The translations under genes were made by a program, and so were the position numbers. DNA of 64,000 bases from Fistulifera solaris. Its lineage: Eukaryota; Bacillariophyta; Bacillariophyceae; Naviculales; Stauroneidaceae. The notes below the pieces were generated by a model, which saw only the letters and a list, made by a program, of their open reading frames with translations, made no database searches and was not told where the DNA came from. The DNA is taken from assembly GCA_030295235.1 (NCBI GenBank), contig AP026136.1, positions 682,001-746,000 of the forward strand, written 5' to 3'. Below are positions 54,517 to 64,000 of this stretch, one piece after another (the stretch's first letter is position 1; every line of letters begins with the position of its first letter).

Positions 54517-56782
54517 CTACGAAAATGGTGTGTTTTTGCTTATATCGGCAGCTTCAATGTCGTCGCTCACAAAACCGAACGTTACTTCGCAATCCATTTC
54601 ATGGAGACAAGCGGTCACGGCATCATGCGTTGAAGCGAATATGTTATCCCTGCCTATTTTATCAGCCAAACCGCATATCACCAACATTCGCATCACATTT
54701 TGGTTCGGGTTGGTAATAACGATGCGCTGTCCACGGGATCTGAGATTGTTGTACATATCCTCCAAATTGTAAAGCGCGCTTGTATCAATATGCGCGACCG
54801 GGCTAAAGTCTAAAACGAGATATCTGCTTTGAGTTTCCGATTCGATGTAGCCCTCCCGCAAATATTGCATTATTTTCTCTCTGACATACTCGATGTTTGC
54901 GAAATAAAGACTTCCTTCGATGCGAATAAGTACAACACCATTGTAATGGTCTGCTTCCGGGTATTGTTTGATGTTGATGTAAGCACAAGTACCGGGTAGA
55001 CGACCCAAGACTGCAATGTGTGGATACGCGGAGTGATAGATCACGACAAGCAGTGAAACTGCCACTGCGATCGCAAGGCCAAGTTCTACTCCAATGAATA
55101 GCGTGCCAAAGCATGCGGCTATCCAGACATTGAAGTCGGAACGGTGGACAGTCCATAGGTGCAGAGCTTCTTCAAAATCGACAAGACTCATTACACCAGA
55201 AATAACAATTGAAGCAAGAATACAGAGCGGCATCTTTTCAAACAGTCTCGTCAAAAATAGAAGCACGAGGCTGACCAACGTTGCCGACACAATGCCACTC
55301 ATGCCACTTTGCGCACCGCTATCACTGTTCACAGCGGATCGCGAAAAAGACCCCGTTACCGGATACGAACTAAACATGCTACCCATTAGGTTCTGAATCA
55401 TAAAAATAAGTTGGTTAAATCACTCTGGTAGCAAAAGACGCTCTTAGCTCTGTAACATCACGTACCGACATTCCCAATCCGATTAGTTCTTGCGATGAAT
55501 CAATTTCGTAGTTGTGCTTAGATGCAAGCCGTTTCGCGATGGCAATGCTTTCCATAAACCCCACAAGCGTGATGGAACTGATAAGAGGAATGAGTTTGCT
55601 GGCTTCTTTCACAGGTGTCCAATAGGAGATGGTGAAAGGTGGCAAACCGCCGGGAATTTGACCAACGACAGGAATGGCCTTATTTTCGAGATCAAATGCA
55701 AACGTTAAAATGATAGCGATTGTAGAGGCAATCAGAGGACCAACAGCACGCAATTGCTGAAACCTAGGCGACTTTGTGCTAGCTGTCTTGGCAAATAAAA
55801 GAAAACAGATACTGATCGATCCGAAAAGAAATGTCCGCCAATTGAAGTTATCGATGTTCTTTAACATGTTGAAAATCAGTTCATGAAATCGATCGGTACG
55901 CTCTACATTGTACCCTAAAAGATATTTGACTTGTGACATGCCGATAATGACAGCGGCCCCGGTCGTAAAACCCGATATTACTGCGCGGCTGAGAAATTTT
56001 GTGACAAATCCCATGCGACAGATTCCCAACATAATATAGGTGATGCCCACCAAGAACGATATTTGAACAGCCATCTGATTGTATGTAGCTTGATATTCCG
56101 GGGTACCGGGGCTCAAGTTTGGATAATCTTCCAGAAGGCTCGATAGACCCGTGGAGAGGAGAAGTGATATTATGGCTACGGGTCCCACTGCCAACTGCCG
56201 ACTACTCCCGAAGCAAGCGTAAGCGTAAATCGGGAAAACAGCTGAATACAGACCATACTCTACTGGTAAACCAGCAAGCTTCGCGTAGCTCATACTCTGG
56301 GGGATGATCATGATACCGACGGTAAGTCCAGCTATCAGATCAGTGATGAAATTGGATCGAAAGTCGTACGATTTCAACCACGAGACGATCGGCGTAACAG
56401 TCTCACACCAGTCCGCTACAGAGCAATTCTTTCCACTACTAAAGAAATCCCCAATCACTCGGCGCAGACTCCGACGTTCCGTTTGCAGGTCGAATTGCAT
56501 GTGCGGCACCGCGTGACGACGGTTGGTCAACGCATCGGTCCGGATGAATTCGAGCGCACGACGGTGACTCGACACCACTGGCCGCTTGCGCAAACTATCG
56601 GGTGATACCGAAGCAACCGCAAGTAGCCCCACCGTAGAGGAATAAGAATCATCTTCGTCCATGTGAATATTTCGCGTGGTTCGGCCGTGAAGACTGGACG
56701 ACAATGACAGAGAATCACGCGGACGAGATTTGCGTGTTTTCGTCTCCGCGGGTCCTTCTTCGTTAACGAGGAGGTCGTACAT
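54517..56782 (-). CDS. SulP/SLC26-type anion (sulfate) transporter with STAS domain
   Basis: Multi-pass transporter for sulfate or related anions. Exon 1 is 55466-56782, the intron 55393-55465 (73 nt) and exon 2 54517-55392, for 730 residues. The cytosolic N-terminus is Ser/Arg-rich. The SulP signature region reads DLIAGLTVGIMIIPQSMSYA with LPVEYGLYSAVFPIYAYACF, followed by GSSRQLAVGPVAIISLL. SNLMGSMFSSYPVTGSFSRS, with AVN next, is restored across the splice. A C-terminal STAS domain contains VVLIRIEGSLYFAN and YLVLDFSPVAHIDTSA with the conserved DTSA loop. All expected membrane segments (about 12) appear present. Plasma-membrane sulfate uptake is the likeliest role; bicarbonate cannot be excluded for this family. 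Confidence 0.9.
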
Positions 56783-57708
56783 CGTTTTGACAATGCAGTC
56801 GCTTTGTTGTTGAGCGCTGTAGTGTTTATTGTTGCATCACAACGATATTCTTATGTAATAGAGATGTCAACTTGTGATGCACAACTCCCCCGACTCAAAA
56901 AGCAGGCCAAAGACGGAGAATGTTTGCGAGTCTCATTGGCAACGGAAAGAAATCAGTCGTGGCGAAGTCCGGCCATACTTGGGCCTACTATGCACTGGGA
57001 CAGTTAGTCTAAAAAGGACTGACAAAGCGTGGCGAAGTCTGGCCTTTACTTGGGCTTGCAAATGATGATGTTGAAAATAATAGCTGTATGGTGTTGAAGA
57101 CAATTTCAAAATAATAAAGCGAGCAGAGTGGAGGAAAGCTAGAATGAGCATGGCTTCATAGTTTATAATTTGGCTATTCAAAATTTTCAGTTCGTGACTG
57201 GATAGCAGTCGTGGATTTGTTGATACTACACTTTACAGTATAGTAATCGGGAAAACCGGCGTTATCCAAGCATATATCATGACAAAGCCCAAACATTCAA
57301 TCCAAATGTTCCGGAAAGTAGCATCGTGTTAACGACAAATAAAGCTACCATTATGATGGTGCAAACGGAGACTAAGCAGCAGTCAGAATCCACCAATCAT
57401 GATTCATGACTGAAATGCAGTCGTGGCACAGTTCCGTCAACATTTCGGTTGTATAGTGATTCGGAAGACTGAGTTCTGCAACCAAGACTTGGATTGTAAT
57501 AGCTGCTGATTTCATGTGGATAAAGCGAATGAAGCTCATCTTAGAACAAACGGAAGTTCAATAGCAGCCTGGTTGTGCAAAATGATGAATCTTGACTGAA
57601 GTTCAGTCGTAGCGAAGTAACGGCTGCATCCTTGGTTACATGATCGATTTGCAGCCAATCAAACGACGGGAACGACCGGCAGGATTTTTGCCGCTACTCC
57701 ATTTTACT
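56783..57708. other. Intergenic region with copies of a dispersed repeat
   Basis: About 925 bp, no gene. It contains a short direct duplication (GTGGCGAAGTCCGGCCATAC at 56958 and a similar run at 57032). Inverted copies of the CAGTCATGAATCATGATT module lie near 57393-57430 and 57583-57620, each next to AGTCGT(G/A)GC. Confidence 0.5.
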
Positions 57709-59732
57709 CTAGCGTGCGCTTTGAGCACCATGCATCACTTGTGCTGTACTGACTACATCATCCAGACAGCTTTTAAGTGACAAAGAAAAGTTCTCTTCTT
57801 TCAAACGAGCAATGCAACGATCGGCGTTGTTTCCGCAAATAATTGCTGTTTCTGCTGCCACGTGCAAAACAATCAAACGTTTCTCTTTCTCAATGTTATC
57901 AGTGGATTCTTTTTCTTCCTGTGAAGACAAGTATACGAGGCAAGCAACTAGCTCACAAATCAGTTTGTTGGCGTGTTTATGCATGATAGGATGAGCAGCC
58001 ACGAGAAGATTAGAAAGAGCCACCACTGCTAAGAGAGGTACTTGATGCCCGTGAACACTGAATTCACTTGTATCCGTCAAACGGACAACGGCGAGCAAGG
58101 CAGACAGCCCCAGACGCCCAATTTCCATCGCATCGGCGTTCTCCTGCTGCACATGATCGTACAAAAACGGAATCACAACAACCAAAAGACCCCACACCAG
58201 CTTTTCATCTGACGTACGGTGTCGGGCAGTATCTAAGATGGTAAACCACTGCTGTGTTGCTTGACGTCTGCGCATTTGCACGTCGGAGCGTTTGCTCTGC
58301 AAAAGTCGTAACAAATGGCGCTGTGCACTGCCAACCATTACGAGCGTGCGTCCATCCCGACAAGTCTTCGCTACAATGTCAAGTGCCGTAAACAGATTTT
58401 CTGCCTGTTCTATCAGTGTTCTGGGGCAATCTCCAGCATTGAAATGAACTTCAGTCATGAAAAGTAAGTGCAGCAACACGATTGATCCTTTGCCGATCGA
58501 GACATCATTGCTTGCTCCCAGAAGCTCGTAACAAATAGGAATGAACTCGGCAATGGTAGACCGTAGGGCTTTGGCGTCGCCTGAATCCTTTACTAGAGCC
58601 AGAAAGGTCAGCACAGCATGCAAGCGGGACGGAATCTTTTCGTAAGGTTTGCTGTTCATTGTATTTTTCTCCCTTTCTTCTTGCTGTTTAGCCGTGGAAA
58701 TGGCTTCGAAGTGTCCAAGATTAAGTTCGTAGCGCGGGGATCGCACTATCTGTTCATTTTTGAAATCGACCATGTCACGTCCAAAAAAGTGAGCGCGCAG
58801 AGCTTTGACGATCTCAACGTATCCTAAATTCAACAAAACCATCGTTTGAATCTTAGCATCTCCCAACTGGTCTACGGCTTCTTCTTGCATGGTACCTCCG
58901 GCGCAGGTCAACAGTAGATACGTCCAAATAGAGGGTATGATTGCCGTCTCCGATTGAGAGTCCATCCAAACACTCCCCGATGATCGGTACACGGCAAAGT
59001 CCATTGGCTCCGCGGCATAATGATCTTCTAAAAACTTCCGGTGGGTGGTGGGGGGTGGCACCAGTATTGAGAAATACGGAAAAGTGTTTCGGGTAGTCGA
59101 GGTTCAATGTCCTGGGGATCGACCAAACATTTCGTGCAGCCAAGTAGTGTACACACCAGTCGACGCATCACTTTTGTCGATAGACGCCCTGGTGAAAGAC
59201 TGCACAGTTTGATTAAACTTTGAATAAAACGCCACATAGTTTTCAATGCCTTGTTTGCCAAAGATTTTTGACCCGTCGATTCTCCCTCTTCGCCATGAAA
59301 CAGAGAAGCGGTAAGAGCTGTAATATCGCTTACCATCAATTCAAGAGAATCTGAGAGATCAGCTTTGTTAATTAGCTTTAACAGTAAGTCATTTTCAGTA
59401 AACCCACTGACGTAGCAACGAAATAATACTTCAAAATGGGTAAGAACCGGAACTCCCGTTGATTTAACACGAAAAGATCCCAAGTCAGATTCACTCAAGT
59501 ACTCGGAACGTATTATCTTTTCGTAGGAATAAATCATTTCAGTAAGCATTGCACATGAGGCTTCAACATCACTCGAGTTTTCCAAAAGCGCACCTAAAAG
59601 GTGCTGAACAACAGGCGGTAAAACCAGTTCCTCTGCTGATTGATCCAACACATCGTAGTCTCGTTCTTCTTCATCCTGGTGAACGGGCTGTCTGTAATGC
59701 TCCACAAGCTGTGTGATTATACTTTCTAACAT
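57709..59732 (-). CDS. Unknown all-helical protein, possibly ARM/HEAT-like
   Basis: About 675 residues from the ATG at 59732 (MLESIITQLVEHYRQP) to a stop at 57709, without introns. The frame is broken once, at the G6 run 59050-59055 (C6 on the coding strand); one more base joins the two halves. The sequence is a regular series of amphipathic helices with few Gly and Pro, such as LRSTIAEFIPICYELLGASN and LWGLLVVVIPFLYDHVQQEN-like stretches, suggesting an ARM/HEAT superhelix scaffold. No recognisable family block. It shares a roughly 390-bp divergent promoter region with the metacaspase gene. Confidence 0.65.
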
Positions 59733-60121
59733 TATTCGTCTTCAACCTTCGAAGAGATCATCTTGTTAAGTGACTTACTCTGGTCTTCTTTTGTTACTAC
59801 GTTCAAAGTATTGTTTCATTTTTTTGGCGTTGCACGGTACCGCTATGACACTATCCCAAACACAGTAACGAAAGTACTAGTACTTTAGTATTGAGGTCCG
59901 CTGTCTAAAGTCTAAACTGAGTATGTAAAAACTGTCTGGCGTTACGAATTTCGCTCCCGAAACGGTACTGGCAAGAAAAAGATCGCGAGGTGCAGATTCA
60001 CAAGAGCGCAAAAGCGGAAAAAGATCGTTTTCTTCTCCGACTGGCACAACTTCATTGGCCTTCAATCTCGTTCGTTCCAACTGTCAGGATTCGTGAAATA
60101 ATTATCATCTAATTCATCGGA
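59733..60121. promoter_or_regulatory. Divergent promoter region, helical protein / metacaspase
   Basis: A span of 389 bp between opposite start codons. An AGTACTAGTACTTTAGTA patch near 59873-59890 is palindromic. No known element was recognised. Confidence 0.3.
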
Positions 60122-61162
60122 ATGGGATTCCTAAGCCGCGCCCTCAAGGAGACTTTCGAGCAGGAAAAGCCCCAGCAATTGCGAGGGGATATCCGCATGA
60201 TCTCCGGATGTTTGGATTCACAGACGAGCGCCGACGTTTCCAACGTCCAGTCCTTTCAACTCCCTGATCCTGCTGGTGAAGCGGGCGGTGCCTGTACCAG
60301 TGCTTTATTGAACATTGTGTACAAGGATCATCACAACACGTCGGCGGATCTTTCGTTCACCGAAGTTCTAAATCAAATGCGATCCATGTTGAAGGCAAAG
60401 AGATACTCTCAGGTTCCTCAGGTAAGATGCCTTTGAAGAGGATCGGAGGTCGATTTTACAATCAAATGTATTGATTGCATTTCTCTCTCTCCCTCTCTCT
60501 CTCTCTTTAAGATGTCGGCTTCTCGAGAAATTGATGTCAACACCAAGTTCGACTTGGTTCCAGAGAACGCCACAGGAACAAAACGAGCTGTGCTAGTGGG
60601 TATCAATTACATCGGTCACTCACAAGGCGTTCTGAGTGGATGTCACAACGACGTTAAGAACATGGTGGACTATATCAAGGACGTACACGGCTTTGAGGAG
60701 CAAAATATTACGGTCATAATGGACGACGGCGAGCACCCGGAACCGACGAAAGCCAATATTGTTGCTGCGTACAAGAAACTGGTAGAGGAGAGCCAGCCTG
60801 GTGACTGCCTCTTCTGTCACTATTCTGGTCACGGTGCCAAGATCAAGGACGATGAACAAGGCGAAGAGAAAGATGGTTATGATGAAGTGTTAGTACCTGT
60901 CGATTACGAGCAGGCTGGCATGATCCGCGACGACGATCTGTTTGATATTCTTATCCGACCCATGCAAGAAGGTGTTTCCTTGTTCTGTTTGATGGACTGC
61001 TGCCATTCCGGAACAGTCATGGATCTCCCTTACATTTTCAAAGCAGACGGTATATTCGAGAACATGGAAATCGATGAGAACTTTGATTTTGAAAAGTTGT
61101 TCAAAAAGGTCGGTGAGGTGGCCGTCCGTGAGCTTGGAAATTATGTCAAAAGAAGTACTTGA
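60122..61162 (+). CDS. Type III metacaspase (p10 before p20)
   Basis: Cysteine protease cleaving after Arg/Lys, linked in diatoms to stress and cell-death responses. Exon 1 (60122-60421) codes for 100 residues. It contains the p10-like part, MISGCLDSQTSADVSN and EAGGACTSALLNIV, ahead of the p20 domain, the order that defines type III. The intron at 60422-60511 has a long CT tract. Exon 2 (60512-61162) starts with ATG and holds the p20 part: RAVLVGINYIGHSQGVLSGC, CHYSGHG (catalytic His) and LMDCCHSGT (catalytic Cys). An acidic loop (DDEQGEEKDGYDE) offers a calcium-binding candidate. The total is 316 residues. Localisation is probably cytosolic. Confidence 0.92.
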
Positions 61163-61616
61163 AGGACATCTTGTAAGTTTGCAAAGTTGAGTTCACCAGC
61201 AGGTGGCTTCGGAAGCTTGTTTTGACGTCATCGAAGTTCGTTCGCTGTTAATAGCGATAGTAGAGAATGTTTCTGTTGCCTCTATCTTTTTCGGGATTAC
61301 GAAGCTAACAAACCTCTTAGGTAGTTATCTGGCTCGTTCTATACTACTGGTATGTCTCTCGTGGCTCATCCCTCGTCCCTAGCCGATTAGCGAGGCCACT
61401 TCATATCCGAGATTCTGAATCAGGTGCGATTTCACTTTCTACGTGATAGTCCGACTGTCATCGTCAGTCCTTGCGACTTCTCCTTTTCGTTTGTCATCAC
61501 CATCCGCCACATCCGAAGAAAAATTTGCGGCCATGATTATTTTTCTATTGTTGCGGCGAAAAGATGTCAAGGTTTCCATCGCAATAAGCACCTTCAAAAC
61601 GCGAAAATAAACCAAG
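61163..61616. other. Intergenic stretch, no gene seen
   Basis: About 450 bp between tandem genes. No repeat or RNA gene recognised. It presumably contains the metacaspase 3' UTR and the ABC transporter promoter. Confidence 0.35.
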
Positions 61617-63915
61617 ATGAACTCTTCACCAAAAACTATTTGCTGCCGAAGACTCGGCGGCTTGCTTTCTTTGATTGTTACATTAGCAGCCCTTTCGGAC
61701 GTTCATTCTTTTCTACATACATGTCGTGTTCTACAATATCCGCAACGAAGCCAAGCCTTTAATCGGCAATGCGTGTTATTACCGTCTACTTCGATGGATG
61801 AAGCCTCTGCTTTTGAGCTAGACTACTACAATCCGAATGAAATTCACCCAAAGACAAAATCACTAGGAAGAAGTGCCATCTTTTTTGGCGAAACGGTGCT
61901 ACAAATGATTTCCGAAAGTCGCAGCAAACGAAAGTACCGTAAATTGAAAAGAGTTTAGAAAAAGCGAAAGGAAAGAAAGAGCAAATATCATGGAGAGATC
62001 GGTTAAGAGAACTAGACGAACAACGACGGAATCTGGTTACCTTGGCAGACTATACTGCTTCCATTGTCGTGCCTTCATTTTCCTTTTTAATACTGGGAGC
62101 TTTCATGATGAGTGTGATACCTCACTTCGAAGCACGATGCGTGTCGTTAGTTGCCACAATGGACCCCAGCAGGCCGAAATTGATCAAAGCACTGATGGGT
62201 TTGGGAGTCAGCACGACTCTCTGTGCCTATTTCACTGGAATGCGCGGTACTCTATTTTGGATTGCCGGTACACGCGTCAATTATAATGTTCGCGTGAAAC
62301 TGCATCGTAATTTGTTGCTTCAAGAAGCTGCTTTTTATGACTCCAATGAGACGGGATATTTGTTGAGTCGTCTCAACAACGACGTCAACAAGATTGGGAA
62401 TGTGGTATCATATCACGTTAATGTCGTCTTCCGCCAATTGGCTCAATTCATTTTTGGAAGCATTTATTTGCTCAAAATAGCTCCTCGACTTGCTCTTTAC
62501 GCATTTGGAGGTATCGCACTCGTTGGTTGGATTTCGATGATTTACGGTAAATTCAACCGTTACCTAAGGTGAGTTTAAAGGAGAGGATTCCGTGGTTTTC
62601 TGTTCAAACGCGTTCTAATCGCCTGCAATAGTCAAAAAGTACAAGATAGTTTTGCTGACGGTACAGCTGTAGCAGAAACATCTTTCTCAATGTCGGAGAC
62701 CATTCGCGCCTTTGATGGGGTTGCAGTTGAATCAGAGAAATATGAGAATGCGCAACACAAGGCTCTTGAGCTAGAAGAGGTGCAAGCATGGGGTTACGGG
62801 ACGCATAAATTTATCAGTGACGGTCTACAATATGCCTTGAAGACACTGTTATTGTTTGCTTGCTGGAGAGCTGGGCTAAACGGTAACTTGCCTGCGTCGC
62901 AGCTCACTGCGTTTTTGTTTTATACCGATTTCGTTCTGGAATCGTCGAATGAAGTTGGCGACCAATGGGCAAAGATTCAGGGTGCATTTGGAGCGAGTAC
63001 AAGTGTCTTTGAACTGATTCGTCGCATTCCGGCAGTGCGTGATCCACCACGAGCACGGGGGCTGATTCTGCCGCTAGCGGATTGCTAGTAAATGGTGCAA
63101 CAGCATCCAAACCGATCGTAACCCTCGACGACGTGACATTGAAATATGAGGCAATGGAGTCCCCTGCTCTCACTCATGTAAATCTAGGCATTCATGCGGG
63201 TGACCGCGTTGCCATTGTTGGAAGGAGCGGCAGTGGGAAATCAAGCATTCTTCGCAGTATACTCCGCTTTTACGATCCCAATGAGGGAAAAATTGAAATT
63301 GGGGGTAAGAACCTTAAGGATATGTCCCGAAAGGAGTTGGCGTCATTACTTGCGCTTGTTTCGCAAGAACCTGATCTTTTCCCTATGACTTTAATGGAGA
63401 ATGTATTATACGGTATGGATAAAGATGCGACCGACTCGGTCACCGGCGAACAATGTTATAGCGACGACCTTCGAAAGAGAACAGAGCAATGTTTGCTGCT
63501 GTCGGGGCTACCAGTCGGGCCTGGCAACGATCTGAATTTGACGCTGGACACCCGAGTCGGAGAAGGTGGCCGCGGACTGTCTGGTGGCCAAAGACAGCGA
63601 GTTGCTATCGCTCGTGCATTGATAAGATCTCCCACAGTACTTCTTCTGGATGAACCCACTTCGGCGTTAGATTCTCAATCGGAAAAATGCGTGCTGACTG
63701 CTTTACAGACTGCTCTAGAAAACTGCAAATGCATGGTAATGGTGACACATCGTCTCGGGGCGGTGCGTTCACTAGGTGTCAATCGTGTGATCGTGATGGA
63801 GAAGGGTGCTATTGTAGAATCTGGACATCCCGAACAGCTTCTTCGAGACAAGGATAGCCTATACACTTTGCTAGCGCGAGAGCAAGGAATTGTGGCCCAG
63901 AGTATCGAAACATAA
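61617..63915 (+). CDS. ABCB-type half transporter with a possible plastid leader
   Basis: Half-size ABC exporter (one membrane domain plus one ATPase). The ATG at 61617 gives an N-terminus with a hydrophobic stretch, GLLSLIVTLAALSDVHSF, ending in a HSF motif. This is loosely like a diatom plastid leader, but the site lacks the usual Ala/Ser-Phe pair. The membrane domain (about 62.0-62.9 kb) includes the intracellular block LLLQEAAFYDSNETGYLLSR. The intron is 62569-62631 (63 nt). The ATPase domain holds GRSGSGKSS (Walker A), LVSQEPDLF (Q loop), LSGGQRQRVAIARAL (signature) and VLLLDEPTSALD (Walker B and D loop), with VMVTHRL (H loop). Single-base gaps appear at the A4 run 61947-61950 and the G5 run 63057-63061. 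It probably homodimerises; substrate unknown. Confidence 0.85.
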
Positions 63916-64000
63916 GATAACAGCTTTGATTTTGCCTGTAACGAAATAGAGCTGTAAGTAGAAGTTGTTTGTGCTTCGAAACGTTTTGGCATTTGAGCGA

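Overview
The window looks like nuclear DNA from a pennate diatom close to Phaeodactylum tricornutum. This is inferred from several things. Genes are dense on both strands and carry few, short GT-AG introns (about 60-145 nt). One gene product has a signal peptide followed by the diatom plastid motif SAFAP and an LCIB/theta-type carbonic anhydrase domain. There is also a type III metacaspase with its p10 part ahead of p20, a helicase-associated-domain protein, and a bZIP factor with a C-terminal domain that I associate with diatoms. No bacterial operons, CRISPR arrays or organelle genes were seen.

Layout. 1-6 kb: 5' part of a ubiquitin protease (USP), a head-to-head pair of thioredoxin/PDI-like ER genes, an intron-containing tRNA-Arg(CCU) and two unknown genes. 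6-16 kb: helicase-associated-domain protein, RRP12 (ribosome export), an MPV17-family membrane protein running straight into an ACT-domain protein, a nucleotide-sugar/PAPS transporter and NAA30. 16-28 kb: patatin-like lipase, a USP37-like protease, a secreted alpha-carbonic-anhydrase-like protein split by cysteine-rich repeats, an unknown nuclear-type protein, an eIF5A-C-domain-like protein, and an HtrA protease with a decayed copy of its own 3' half next to it. 30-45 kb: HMG-box protein, LCIB-type carbonic anhydrase, PdxT, a TPR-DnaJ co-chaperone, an aldehyde dehydrogenase, the PP1 inhibitor PPP1R11 and a bZIP factor. 46-64 kb: GT92 glycosyltransferase, a hairpin-bearing tandem repeat, a broken LINE-like retroelement beside the ESCRT-II gene SNF8, an unknown gene, a SulP/SLC26 transporter, an unknown helical protein, a metacaspase and an ABC half-transporter.

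The genes are mostly unrelated housekeeping functions with no pathway cluster. Loose themes are protein quality control (PDI, HtrA, TPR-DnaJ, two USPs, metacaspase) and carbonic-anhydrase-like proteins (one probably active and plastidial, one apparently inactive and secreted).

An important caveat is that thirteen gene models, in otherwise well-conserved families, are interrupted by about nineteen single-base indels. Every one I located sits in or beside a homopolymer run of 3-6 bases, and most are one base short. The pattern points to consensus errors rather than mass pseudogenisation, so those genes are annotated across the shift with the full span given.
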